A stretch of DNA of 62,734 nucleotides from Rhodoglobus sp. (GTDB lineage: Bacteria; Actinomycetota; Actinomycetes; Actinomycetales; Microbacteriaceae). Under the pieces are notes generated by a model. That model saw only the letters and a list, made by a program, of their open reading frames with translations. It searched no databases and was not told the origin of the DNA. This document shows positions 17,415-25,664 of the stretch, one piece after another; the first letter of the stretch is position 1, and every line of letters starts with the position of its first letter. The stretch lies in contig JAODAQ010000053.1 in the NCBI GenBank assembly GCA_025463515.1, positions 1 to 62,734 of the forward strand, given 5' to 3'. Position numbers and translations under genes: made by a program.

Positions 17415-18331
17415 CCAGCACCATCGAGCCCACCGGCACCCAGTACACCATCACCCGCGGCAGCGCGACGGCGACGATCGCGGAGGTCGCCGCGGCCCTG
17501 CGCGGGTTCACCGTGGGCGGTGTCGAGCTCGTCCAGTCCTACCCCAACGGGATGCTCACGCCCTTCGCCTCGGGCATCATCCTCATGCCCTGGCCCAACC
17601 GCGTCGCGGACGGCGTCTGGACCCTCGACGGCCAGCCGCAGCAGCTCGACGTGACGGAGCCGGCCCGCAGCACCGCGATCCACGGGCTGCTGCGATTCAC
17701 CGGCTACCGGCTGCTCGAGCGCACGGCGTCGAGCGTGACCCTCGGCGCGACGGTGTTCCCGCAGCACGGCTACCCGTTCCACCTCGAGACGAGCGTGCGG
17801 TACGAGCTGGTCGACAACGGGCTGAGCGTGACGCACGACGTGCGCAACCTCTCCGCCGCGAAGGCGCCCGTCGCGAGCGGCGCGCACCCGTTCCTCACGA
17901 TCGGCGATGTGCCCGCGGAGGAGCTCGTGCTCACCGTGCACGCGTCGACCTACTTCGACGTGGATGACCGGCTCCTGCCCCACGGCGAGCTGCCGGTCGA
18001 CGGCACGAAGTACGACCTGCGGCAGGGGGTCCGCCTCGGCGGCCTCGAGCTCGACACCGCGTTCGGCTCTGTCGTGACGGTCGACGGCGCCGCGGCCTCG
18101 CTGCGCGCGCCCGACGGCCGCGAGGTGCAGCTCGTCCAGGACGAGGACCACCCGTACGTCCAGGTCTTCACGACGCCGGCCTACCCGAAGCTCTCCGGCC
18201 CGGGGCTCGCGGTCGCCATCGAGCCCATGACCGCGGCGCCCGACGCGCTGAACTCGGGCCTGGGGCTCTCGTGGGTCGAGGGCGGCTCGACGTGGAACGT
18301 GGGCTGGGGCATCCGGTACGCCGGCTTCTGA
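17411..18331 (+). CDS. galM: Aldose 1-epimerase (galactose mutarotase-like)
   Basis: 306 residues. The beta-sandwich mutarotase family interconverts alpha and beta anomers of galactose or related sugars. Family marks are PWPNRVADGVW, AIHGLLRFTGY with the active-site His, SGAHPFLTIG with the second His, and the catalytic Glu in VAIEPMTAAPDALNSG. The GTG start overlaps the DeoR stop by 4 nt. With galT and galK it completes the Leloir set except galE, which is not in the window. Confidence 0.93.
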   Translation: MTSTIEPTGTQYTITRGSATATIAEVAAALRGFTVGGVELVQSYPNGMLTPFASGIILMPWPNRVADGVWTLDGQPQQLDVTEPARSTAIHGLLRFTGYRLLERTASSVTLGATVFPQHGYPFHLETSVRYELVDNGLSVTHDVRNLSAAKAPVASGAHPFLTIGDVPAEELVLTVHASTYFDVDDRLLPHGELPVDGTKYDLRQGVRLGGLELDTAFGSVVTVDGAAASLRAPDGREVQLVQDEDHPYVQVFTTPAYPKLSGPGLAVAIEPMTAAPDALNSGLGLSWVEGGSTWNVGWGIRYAGF

Positions 18332-19380
18332 TGGCCCCCACACCTGCCGATCTGCGCCGCTGGCGCAAGTACCTCGCCGCCGAGCGCGCTGAGGCCTCCG
18401 TCTACCGGGATCTCGCCGCACGGCGCACGGGGGAGGAGCGCGAGATCCTGCTCGCGCTCGCCGACGCCGAGGGGCGCCACGAGCAGCACTGGCTCGATCT
18501 CCTGGGCGACCGCGTGGGAAAGCCCCGGCGGGATGCCCGCACTGCCGTGCTCGGATTCCTCGCGCGCCGTTTCGGCTCGGTGTTCGTGCTCGCCCTCGCC
18601 CAGCGCGCGGAGTCCCGCTCGCCGTACGACTCCGACGTCGACGCGACCGAGACCATGGCGGCGGACGAGCGCATTCACGAGGAGGTCGTGCGCGCGCTCG
18701 CGGCTCGCGGGCGACAGCGGCTCTCGGGCACGTTCCGTGCCGCGGTGTTCGGGGCCAACGACGGCCTCGTCTCGAACCTGGCGCTCGTGCTCGGAGTGAG
18801 CGCCTCGGGCATCGACACGCGAATCGTGCTGCTCACGGGCATCGCGGGGCTCCTCGCGGGAGCACTCTCGATGGGCGCCGGCGAGTTCGTGTCCGTGCGC
18901 TCCCAGCGCGAGCTGCTGGATGCCACGACGCCAAACACCAACGGCAGCGAATCCGTCGCGGCGCTCGACGTGAACGCCAACGAGCTCGCGCTGGTGTACC
19001 GCGCCCGGGGCATGTCGGTCGAGGATGCCGAGGCGCACGCGGCAGACATCATCTCCGGGCGGCAGCAGATGGCGCAGGCCAGTCCGGACGACCACGAGAG
19101 CGTCGGCAGCGCACTCGGCGCCGCGGTCTCGAGCTTCTGCTTCTTCGCGTCGGGCGCGATCATCCCGGTGCTGCCGTACCTGTTCGGCGCGCAGGGCCTG
19201 ACCGCGGTCATCATCGCGGCCGTGCTCGTCGGGCTCGCGCTGCTCGCGACCGGCTCCGTGGTGGGGCTGCTCTCGGGCACGTCGCCGCTCAAGCGCGCGC
19301 TGCGCCAGCTCGCGATCGGCTTCGGCGCGGCGGGTGCGACGTACCTGCTCGGCCTCCTCTTCGGCGTCAGCGCGGGTTGA
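18331..19380 (+). CDS. VIT1/CCC1 transporter with ferritin-like N-domain
   Basis: 349 residues from ATG 18331, which shares one base with the galM stop (TGATG). The N-terminal 140 residues form a ferritin-like four-helix domain with Glu and ExxH ligands (AERAEASVYR, DAEGRHEQHW, DERIHEEVVRAL). The C-terminal part is a VIT1/CCC1 iron-manganese transporter: FGANDGLVSNLALVLGVSAS, SMGAGEFVSVRSQRE, then three more membrane helices. This fusion is known in bacteria and is thought to move Fe2+ or Mn2+ out of the cytoplasm. Its TGA lies in the GGTTGAGTA repeat. Confidence 0.9.
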   Translation: MAPTPADLRRWRKYLAAERAEASVYRDLAARRTGEEREILLALADAEGRHEQHWLDLLGDRVGKPRRDARTAVLGFLARRFGSVFVLALAQRAESRSPYDSDVDATETMAADERIHEEVVRALAARGRQRLSGTFRAAVFGANDGLVSNLALVLGVSASGIDTRIVLLTGIAGLLAGALSMGAGEFVSVRSQRELLDATTPNTNGSESVAALDVNANELALVYRARGMSVEDAEAHAADIISGRQQMAQASPDDHESVGSALGAAVSSFCFFASGAIIPVLPYLFGAQGLTAVIIAAVLVGLALLATGSVVGLLSGTSPLKRALRQLAIGFGAAGATYLLGLLFGVSAG

Positions 19381-19410
19381 GTAAGGCGCTCTGGCGCCTG
19401 TATCGAAACC
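19375..19410. repeat. Single palindromic repeat unit, copy 2
   Basis: GGTTGAGTAAGGCGC, a TCTG loop, GCGCCTG and TATCGAAACC, nearly identical to the first half of the copy at 12472. Only one half-unit is present. It supplies the TGA of the preceding transporter gene at 19378-19380. The hairpin may also act as a terminator. Confidence 0.8.
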
Positions 19411-19417
19411 TCTCGAG

Positions 19418-19504
19418 TCGTCACAAGCTGCTTCAGCACGGCCGTTCTAGAGCACTTTTTGCAGACTCGCACCAAACGTTCTGTGTGAATCGTCACAAGT
19501 TGCT
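19418..19504. repeat. Spaced direct repeat upstream of the 19544 gene
   Basis: TCGTCACAAGCTGCT (19418-19432) and TCGTCACAAGTTGCT (19490-19504) differ at one base and are 72 nt apart, or about seven helical turns. The second copy ends 39 nt before the next gene. The spacing suggests paired binding sites of an unknown regulator. The rest of this gap holds nothing else I can identify. Confidence 0.45.
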
Positions 19505-19543
19505 CATCGGCTGGTGGGGAGGTCCGCGGCGCATACTGAGGAG

Positions 19544-19948
19544 ATGATCTCCACCGAGCTCGCGAGGGCACTCCGCGACTCGGGCCTGGTGTGGCGGCCG
19601 CGCACCGGCGACGCCTTCCGCATCGACGTGATCGAGGCCGACGAGGAGCTCTTCGTCCTGAGTGACATGACCGTCGAGGCGCACGAGTTCAGCACGGGAA
19701 CCGTGATCGGCTTCAACGGAACCACCGAGTGGGCGCTCGACTCGGTCAGCATCGACGAGGCGCTGTGGCATCCTCACGAGCACCAGCTGCGCGAAGCGCT
19801 CGGGCCGGCCTTCGTGTCACTAACTGTCATCGACGGTTACATCGTGATGGCAACCATTGATGGCGTGACCAGCACTTTCAGCGCGGATGCCGCGGCCGAC
19901 GCCTACGCGAAGGCCCTCCTCGCGCTGCTCGACTCGCTCGGCGTCTGA
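19544..19948 (+). CDS. Conserved hypothetical protein
   Basis: 134 residues from ATG 19544, preceded by CATACT (19532-19537) and a GAGGAG that touches the start. The protein is soluble and acidic (MISTELARALRDSGLVW...). I recall similar proteins in Microbacteriaceae, sometimes loosely labelled as pilus assembly, but nothing here supports a pilus role. A cap of Trp residues and a C-terminal Ala-rich helix are the only visible traits. The direct repeats upstream suggest specific control. Confidence 0.65.
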   Translation: MISTELARALRDSGLVWRPRTGDAFRIDVIEADEELFVLSDMTVEAHEFSTGTVIGFNGTTEWALDSVSIDEALWHPHEHQLREALGPAFVSLTVIDGYIVMATIDGVTSTFSADAAADAYAKALLALLDSLGV

Positions 19949-20042
19949 CCGCACGGCCGCCTCGGGCACGACCGCAGTACGCGCCACCGATCGTCCCCTG
20001 ACGTTAACTCCGGGTTCGTCTCGGGCGGGCACACTCGGGTGC

Positions 20043-20345
20043 ATGCTCGCCATGACCGGGACCCTGCGCTTCGACAGCGTGCGCGCCCTCGGCGAGCTCG
20101 CGCGGCGGCTGTGCAGCTACCACTCCGTGCGCGTCTCCGACACCGAGCGCGTCGTGCTGGTACCGCCGATCGGCTCGTTCCTGGTCGACTGGGACTCCTC
20201 GAGCGTCCGGCTGCACGTGGTCGCCTCCGCCCAGCGCGATCTCGACGAGATCATCAAGCAGCTCGACACCGAGGTGCGCAAGGTCGGCTCGGGCGCCTCG
20301 ATCGACTGGACCAACTCGGCGGCGGTTCCGGCCCCGCTGCGGTAA
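20043..20345 (+). CDS. Small conserved protein, possibly DUF2218-like
   Basis: 100 residues from ATG 20043 (an ATG three codons later is also possible). The order of elements (a helix with ELARRLCSYHSVRV, a VVLVPPIGSFLVDWD strand pair, then a long helix LDEIIKQLDTEVRKV) resembles DUF2218 proteins, but the match is by pattern only. A CACACT box lies about 8 nt upstream. Glycerate kinase follows 29 nt later with its own -10 box. Confidence 0.6.
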   Translation: MLAMTGTLRFDSVRALGELARRLCSYHSVRVSDTERVVLVPPIGSFLVDWDSSSVRLHVVASAQRDLDEIIKQLDTEVRKVGSGASIDWTNSAAVPAPLR

Positions 20346-20374
20346 GCCCTTCCCCGATTGGTACGCTGTGGACC

Positions 20375-21460
20375 GTGTCCACGGTCGTCATCGCTCCCGA
20401 TTCGTTCAAGGGGTCGCTGTCGGCCCGGGAGGTCGCCGAGGCGATCGCGGAGGGCTGGCGGTCGGTGCGGCCCGGCGATGAGATCGTCCTCGTGCCGCAG
20501 GCCGACGGCGGCGAGGGCACCCTCGACGCGGTCGAGGCCTCCGTGCCCGGGGCGGTCCGCCGCAGCGCCGGCTCCGTGACGGGACCGGACGGGCGCCCCA
20601 CCCCCGGTGAATGGCTCCAGCTGCCCGACGGCACCGCCGTGGTCGAGCTGGCCCAGCCGAGCGGCCTTCCCCTCATGCGCGAGCTGGATGCACTGGGCGC
20701 CACGACGCGCGGGCTCGGCGAGGTCATCCGGGCCGCCCTTGATGCAGGGGCCGCGCAACTCGTCATCGGCCTCGGCGGCTCGGCGTCGACCGACGGCGCC
20801 GCCGGAGCGCTCTCGGCGCTCGGCCTCGTGCTGCTCGACGAGCAGGGCGAGCTCGTCCTGGACGGCGGCCGCGGACTCGCCGACATCGTCGACGTGCACC
20901 GCGACGGACTCGTGCCCCTGCCCGCGGGCGGCGCGATACTGCTCACGGATGTCACGGCTCCGCTACTCGGACCGACAGGTGCCGCCGCCGTGTTCGGCCC
21001 GCAGAAGGGCGCGAATCCGGAGCAGGTCGAGCGGCTCGACGCGGCGCTCGCGCACTTCGCGGAGCTCCTCGGCGGCGACCCCGCGGCGCCCGGCTCAGGG
21101 GCTGCCGGCGGTGCGGGCTATGGCCTCTCGGCGGTGTGGGGAGCGACGATCGTCCCCGGTGCCGATCATCTCGCCGAGCTCAGCGGGCTGCACGACGCGG
21201 TGGCGCGTGCCGACGTGCTGCTCTCAGGGGAGGGCCGGTTCGACGAGCAGTCGCTCACCGGCAAGGTCGTGGGGAGGGTGCTCGCCCTGGGCGACGGCAT
21301 CATCACCGGCGTGATCGCGGGGCAGGTCACCGCCGACGCGGGCGGATGGTCGGCATCCCTCACCGAACTCGCCGGCTCGGTCGACGCGGCGATGGCCGAC
21401 ACCGCGGTCTGGCTGCGGGCGGCCGGGGCGAAGGCCGCGGGCGAGCTTATTCCGCGCTGA
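20375..21460 (+). CDS. Glycerate kinase (GarK type)
   Basis: 361 residues from GTG 20375. It phosphorylates D-glycerate, giving 2- or 3-phosphoglycerate. The N-terminal VIAPDSFKGSLSAREVAEAI, PQADGGEGTLDA, GLGGSASTDGAAGAL and GEGRFDEQSLTGKV are diagnostic. TACGCT (20362-20367) lies 7 nt before the GTG, which fixes the start and suggests a leaderless mRNA. The last 14 nt overlap the convergent FMN reductase gene. Confidence 0.95.
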   Translation: MSTVVIAPDSFKGSLSAREVAEAIAEGWRSVRPGDEIVLVPQADGGEGTLDAVEASVPGAVRRSAGSVTGPDGRPTPGEWLQLPDGTAVVELAQPSGLPLMRELDALGATTRGLGEVIRAALDAGAAQLVIGLGGSASTDGAAGALSALGLVLLDEQGELVLDGGRGLADIVDVHRDGLVPLPAGGAILLTDVTAPLLGPTGAAAVFGPQKGANPEQVERLDAALAHFAELLGGDPAAPGSGAAGGAGYGLSAVWGATIVPGADHLAELSGLHDAVARADVLLSGEGRFDEQSLTGKVVGRVLALGDGIITGVIAGQVTADAGGWSASLTELAGSVDAAMADTAVWLRAAGAKAAGELIPR

Positions 21461-22052
21461 CGTCCTCGCCGGCGAGCGTGCGCTCGACGGTCTCCTTCTC
21501 GACGAGGCTCGAGCGCACGAGCGGCAGGGCGCGCTCGATGGCCTTCTCGATGCGCTCGGTGAGCTGCTCGTTCGAGATCTTGTAGTCCGTGAAATCCGAA
21601 TCATGCGCGTAGACGCCGACGGGCAGCGCGAGCGACTGGAAGAACCCGAACAGCGGGCGCAGTTGGTGCTCGATGATGAGCGCGTGCCGCTCGCTGCCGC
21701 CGGTTGCCGCGAGCAGCACGGGGGTGTCGACGAGCGCGTACTGGTCGACGAAGTCGAAGAGGTACTTGAACAGGCCGGTGAAGGATGCCCGGTACACGGG
21801 CGTCGCGACGACGAGCAGGTCGGCGGCCTCGATGCGCTGCAGCTCCTCCTCCGCCTCGGGCGGCAGCTGCTTGCGCGTGAGCGCCCCGGCGAGGTGCGGA
21901 CCGAGCTCGTTGAGCGCGATCAGGTGCGGCTCGATGGGCAGCGCGCGCCCGAACGCCTCGGTGATCGCCTCGACAAGGGCGGTCGTGCGCGAGGGCGCGG
22001 TGAGGCTGCCGGAAACGGCGACGACGCGGAGAGGGCGGGATGCGGTGCTCAT
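21447..22052 (-). CDS. NADPH-dependent FMN reductase (SsuE/MsuE family)
   Basis: 201 residues of flavodoxin-like fold with VVAVSGSLTAPSRTTALVEAI (phosphate loop) and ATPVYRASFTGLFKYLFDFV, typical of the SsuE/MsuE group that supplies reduced FMN to two-component monooxygenases. The partner is probably the LLM-type monooxygenase at 23428, encoded divergently. TAGTCT at 22064-22059 lies 6 nt before the ATG, again a leaderless pattern. Confidence 0.9.
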   Translation of the reverse strand: MSTASRPLRVVAVSGSLTAPSRTTALVEAITEAFGRALPIEPHLIALNELGPHLAGALTRKQLPPEAEEELQRIEAADLLVVATPVYRASFTGLFKYLFDFVDQYALVDTPVLLAATGGSERHALIIEHQLRPLFGFFQSLALPVGVYAHDSDFTDYKISNEQLTERIEKAIERALPLVRSSLVEKETVERTLAGEDVSAE

Positions 22053-22150
22053 GGGGGAAGACTAGGCAACGGCACGGAGAAAGTGCCGGTCCGTGACGAA
22101 GTATGAAGTTCGGTCAAGCGCTTGGGAGACGGGCGTGGGAGATTTACTCC

Positions 22151-23431
22151 ATGACCGGATTCGCCACTCGCCAGCTGCACGCGGGTGCGCGCCCCGACCC
22201 GGGCATCACCCCGCGAGCCACCCCCATCTACCTGACCGCCGGCTTCGTGATGGACGACTTCGACCACGCCGTCGACCACTTCTCGACGGGCGACGGCTAC
22301 TCGTACACCCGCGTGGCGAACCCGACCAACGAGGCCGTCGAGGAGAAGATCGCAGACCTCGAGCGCGGCGCGGAGGCCCTCCTGGTCGGCAGCGGCCAGG
22401 CCGCCGTGGCGATCACGATTCTCGGCCTGCTCGAGGCGGGCACGCACCTCGTCTCCGCGTCGCAGATCTACGAGGGCACCCGCGGGCTCTTCCTCGACAA
22501 CCTCCCCCGCTACGGCATCGAGACGGACTTCGTGGATGACGCGAACAACCCGCTCGCGTGGGAGGCGGCGATCCGTCCCGAGACGCGCGCGCTGTTCGCG
22601 GAGTCGATCCCGAACCCGCGCAACGAGATCCTCGACATCGAAGCCATCGCCGCGGTCGCGCACGCGCACGGCATCCCGCTCATCATCGACTCGACCCTCG
22701 CGACGCCGTACCTGGTGCGGCCGCTCGAGCACGGCGCCGACATCGTCATCCACTCCGCGAGCAAGTTCTTCGCGGGCCACGGCGCGGTCCTCGGCGGTGT
22801 CGTCGTCGACAACGGGGGGTTCGACACCTCGAGCACCCTGTTCCCGCACCTCACGCGCCAGACCCGCACGGGCGGTCCGAGCTTCGCGGAGCGCGCGGGC
22901 GGCCTCGCCCGCATCACCTACCTGCGCGAGGTCATGGCGCTGCGCTTCGGCCCCACGCTCTCGCCCTTCAACGCGTTCCTCATCGGGCAGGGCATCGAGA
23001 CGCTCTCCCTGCGCGTCGAGCGCCAGTCGGCGAACGCCCTCGGTGTCGCGCGCTGGCTCGAGCAGCAGCCCGAGGTGCAGTCCGTCGACTACTCCGGCCT
23101 GCCCGCCAACCCCTATCACGCACTCGCGCAGCGCTACCTCCCGAACGGGCAGGGCTCCGTCTTCTCCTTCACCCTGGCCGGGGGCACGGATGCCGCGCGC
23201 GCCCTCATCAACGCGCTCGAGGTGATCACCCACATGACCCACCTGGGCGATGTGCGCTCGCTCGCGCTGCACCTCGCCACGACGAGCCACAACCAGCGCA
23301 CCGCCGAGGAGCTCGACCGAGCGGGCATCCAGCCTGGCAGTATTCGGCTGTCGATCGGCATCGAAGACCTTGCCGACCTGGTGGCCGACCTCGACCGTGG
23401 CCTCGCCGCCGTGCGAGCCTTGAGCGTATGA
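22151..23431 (+). CDS. O-acetylhomoserine aminocarboxypropyltransferase-like enzyme
   Basis: 426 residues from ATG 22151 with GGGAG 9 nt upstream. It belongs to the Cys/Met-metabolism PLP family, MetY branch: TRQLHAG at the N-terminus, TPIYLTAGFVMDD, YTRVANPTN, the PLP-lysine in HSASKFFAGHG and SLALHLATTSHNQ. MetY makes homocysteine from O-acetylhomoserine and sulfide. Its overlap with a flavin monooxygenase gene (ATGA) suggests that sulfur released by the monooxygenase is captured here. Confidence 0.88.
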   Translation: MTGFATRQLHAGARPDPGITPRATPIYLTAGFVMDDFDHAVDHFSTGDGYSYTRVANPTNEAVEEKIADLERGAEALLVGSGQAAVAITILGLLEAGTHLVSASQIYEGTRGLFLDNLPRYGIETDFVDDANNPLAWEAAIRPETRALFAESIPNPRNEILDIEAIAAVAHAHGIPLIIDSTLATPYLVRPLEHGADIVIHSASKFFAGHGAVLGGVVVDNGGFDTSSTLFPHLTRQTRTGGPSFAERAGGLARITYLREVMALRFGPTLSPFNAFLIGQGIETLSLRVERQSANALGVARWLEQQPEVQSVDYSGLPANPYHALAQRYLPNGQGSVFSFTLAGGTDAARALINALEVITHMTHLGDVRSLALHLATTSHNQRTAEELDRAGIQPGSIRLSIGIEDLADLVADLDRGLAAVRALSV

Positions 23432-24735
23432 CCAAACAGCAGCACCTGGGCTGGTTCCTCGCGCGCGGCTTCGGGCCGCACGGGTGGGGGCATCCGTACC
23501 TCGACTGGAACTACCGCTGGACCGAGCCCGCCCTCTACCAGCAGGCTGCTCGCGAGCTCGAGCAGGCGGGCTTCGACCTGCTGATCATCGAGGATGCCCC
23601 CTCCATGGGCACCGCGTCGACCATCGACCTGCGCATCCGGCAGGCCTTCGGCGGGCCGAAGCACGACCCGCTGCTGCTCGCGCCCTACCTGTTCGCGGCC
23701 ACCCAGCACCTCGGCATCGTCCCCACGGTGAACCCCGCCGCGTACCTGCCGTACACCGCGGCCCGCCAGTTCGCGACGCTGCAGCACCTGAGCGGCCACC
23801 GCCTCGGCCTCAACGTCGTCACCGACACGGGCAGCGCGCGGCACTTCGGCAGCGCCCCGTCCCTCGGGCACGACGCGGCGTACGACCGCGCGGAGGAGTG
23901 GCTCGACGGCATCCGCGACCTGTGGCGCAGTTGGAAGCCGGGCGCGCTCATCGCCTCCGGGGACCGCTACGCGGACGGCTCTCTCTTGGACGCGGTGCAG
24001 CACCGGGGCGAGTACTTCGAGTTCGACGGGCCGCTCAACGCGATCCCCTTCACCGACGGCGAGCCCGTCATCGTCTCCCCGGGCGGCTCGGGCCGAGGCC
24101 TCGGCTTCGCCGGCGCCAACTCGGAGGTGCAGCTCGCACTCGCGCCGCTCGACCCCGAGAGCATCCGCGCGTACCGGGCGAAGATCCACGCCGCGGCGGT
24201 CGAGCGTGGCCGGGCGCCCAGCGACATCAAGATCCTGTTCGCGATCCAGCCCGTGATCGTGAACAGCGCCGAGGAGGCCGACCGCCTGGTTGCCGCATCC
24301 GCGAATCCGGATGACGCGGCAGTCCTGTACATCGCCGAGCGCCAGTCGAGCGACCTCGAGACCGACCTCACGGCCCTCGACTTCGACAAGCCGCTCGATC
24401 TCTCGGTCTTCGGGGACCACGTCTCACAGGGCAGCATCGCCCGCCTGGTCGGCAAGCACGACCCGGCCACTCCGCTCCGCCAGCTGCTCGCCGCGCAGGC
24501 CAAGCTCGGCCGCCTCGGCCAGGGCGGCTTCGTCGGCACCGCCGAGGAGCTCGCCGACCTCATCGAGAACCTCGGCGATAGCGCCGACAACGACGGTGTG
24601 CTGCTCTGGGGCGACCTGCACCCGGTCACCGTGCACCGGATGCTCGACGAGCTGGTCCCGATCCTGCGGCGCCGCGGCATCCTGCGGACCGAGTACGGCG
24701 ACGGCGGGCTCCGCGGCAACCTGAATTCGTTCTGA
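23428..24735 (+). CDS. LLM-class flavin monooxygenase (NtaA/SnaA/SoxA type)
   Basis: 435 residues from ATG 23428, overlapping the MetY stop by 4 nt. It shows the long-chain luciferase-like TIM barrel of the NtaA/SnaA/DszA group: GFDLLIIEDAP, FGGPKHDPLLLAPYLFAATQHLGIVPTVN, LSGHRLGLNVVTD, and VIVSPGGSGRGLGFA. These enzymes use FMNH2 and O2 to oxidise C-S or C-N substrates. The nearby FMN reductase is the likely electron source. The substrate is unknown; an organosulfur compound is a reasonable guess given MetY. Confidence 0.88.
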   Translation: MTKQQHLGWFLARGFGPHGWGHPYLDWNYRWTEPALYQQAARELEQAGFDLLIIEDAPSMGTASTIDLRIRQAFGGPKHDPLLLAPYLFAATQHLGIVPTVNPAAYLPYTAARQFATLQHLSGHRLGLNVVTDTGSARHFGSAPSLGHDAAYDRAEEWLDGIRDLWRSWKPGALIASGDRYADGSLLDAVQHRGEYFEFDGPLNAIPFTDGEPVIVSPGGSGRGLGFAGANSEVQLALAPLDPESIRAYRAKIHAAAVERGRAPSDIKILFAIQPVIVNSAEEADRLVAASANPDDAAVLYIAERQSSDLETDLTALDFDKPLDLSVFGDHVSQGSIARLVGKHDPATPLRQLLAAQAKLGRLGQGGFVGTAEELADLIENLGDSADNDGVLLWGDLHPVTVHRMLDELVPILRRRGILRTEYGDGGLRGNLNSF

Positions 24736-25571
24736 TGCGAATCGGCGTGCTCGGCCTCGGCCGGATGGGCGCTCCGATCGCGCGCACGCTCGCCGTGCAC
24801 CACGAGGTGATCGGTTTCGACCCACTCGTTGAGCCGGGCGATCCGGTCGCGGTCGCGGCATCCGTCGACGTGCTCGTGTCGGTGCTCCCCGGGTCCGCGG
24901 AGCTCGACTCCCTGGCGCCGGTTCTCGCCGCCCTGCGCCAGGGCAGCCTGTGGATCGACCTCACGAGCAGCGACCCCCGGGTGGTGCAGCGGCTCGCGCT
25001 CCTGACGAAAACGCAGGAGATCGACGTCGTCGGCGCCCCGATGGCGGGCGGACCGGCCGCGGCGGAGGCGAATCTCCTGCGTTTTGAGGTCGGCGGAGCG
25101 CCTGAGGCGGTGGAGCGCGCCCGGCCTCTGCTCGAGCTCCTCGGCACGGTGGACGTCGTCGGGGACGACGTGGGCGACGGATACACGGCGAAGCTGCTCG
25201 CGAACCTGCTCTGGTTCGGCCAGGTGGTGGCGGTGTCGGAGGCGATGCTGCTCGGCACCTCACTCGGCGTCCCGGCCGCGACCCTGCGCCGCACGCTCGG
25301 GGCGAGTGCGGGCGGCAGCGCGTTCATCGACGAGTACCTCGACCGGCTGTTGGAGGGCGACTACGCCGAGACGTTCGGCCTCGACCGCGTGGTCGAGGAG
25401 CTCGACACCCTCGCCTCGCTGGCGCAGCAGGAAGGCGTGCCGTTCGAGCTCTCCGCCCTCGTGGCGAGGCTGCACCGTGAGGCACTCGTGCGCTTCGGCG
25501 CGGTGCCGGGCGAGCTGCTCGCCGCCAAGCTGCTCGAGGAGCGCGCGGGGCGGACGCTCGGCGCGGGTTGA
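24735..25571 (+). CDS. Beta-hydroxyacid dehydrogenase family (HIBADH-like)
   Basis: 278 residues from ATG 24735, sharing one base with the previous stop. The N-terminal Rossmann motif is IGVLGLGRMGAPIA; GAPMAGGPAAAE is the substrate-binding motif and YTAKLLANLL holds the catalytic Lys. It reduces or oxidises a small 3-hydroxyacid with NAD(P). As the third gene of the MetY-monooxygenase operon it may process the carbon part of the substrate. Its TGA is inside the GGTTGAGTA repeat. Confidence 0.85.
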   Translation: MRIGVLGLGRMGAPIARTLAVHHEVIGFDPLVEPGDPVAVAASVDVLVSVLPGSAELDSLAPVLAALRQGSLWIDLTSSDPRVVQRLALLTKTQEIDVVGAPMAGGPAAAEANLLRFEVGGAPEAVERARPLLELLGTVDVVGDDVGDGYTAKLLANLLWFGQVVAVSEAMLLGTSLGVPAATLRRTLGASAGGSAFIDEYLDRLLEGDYAETFGLDRVVEELDTLASLAQQEGVPFELSALVARLHREALVRFGAVPGELLAAKLLEERAGRTLGAG

Positions 25572-25640
25572 GTAGCGCGCTCTGGCGCGCGTATCGAAAC
25601 ACGTCGGGTTTCGATACGGCCGCGGGCGGCCTACTCAACC
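25566..25640. repeat. Paired palindromic repeat, copy 3
   Basis: First half 25566-25600 (GGTTGAGTAGCGCGC, TCTG loop, GCGCGC, GTATCGAAAC). Second half 25607-25640 inverted (GGTTTCGATAC, a GGCCGC/GCGGCC stem, CTACTCAACC). Same design as copy 1. It gives the stop of the upstream dehydrogenase and ends 24 nt before lgt. Confidence 0.85.
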
Positions 25641-25664
25641 AGCAGACCGTGATTGGATAGACCC

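Noticed and set aside
16922-18421. 499-codon minus-strand frame opposite deoR and galM
   Set aside because: Antisense to two clear genes; Arg- and His-rich with no motif.
22064-22150. Possible SAM or cobalamin riboswitch before the MetY gene
   Set aside because: The leader is about 90 nt and shows none of the conserved riboswitch core elements.
12472-25640. Insertion sequence ends
   Set aside because: The repeats are short, have no transposase between them and no target-site duplication is visible; they look like REP-type elements.
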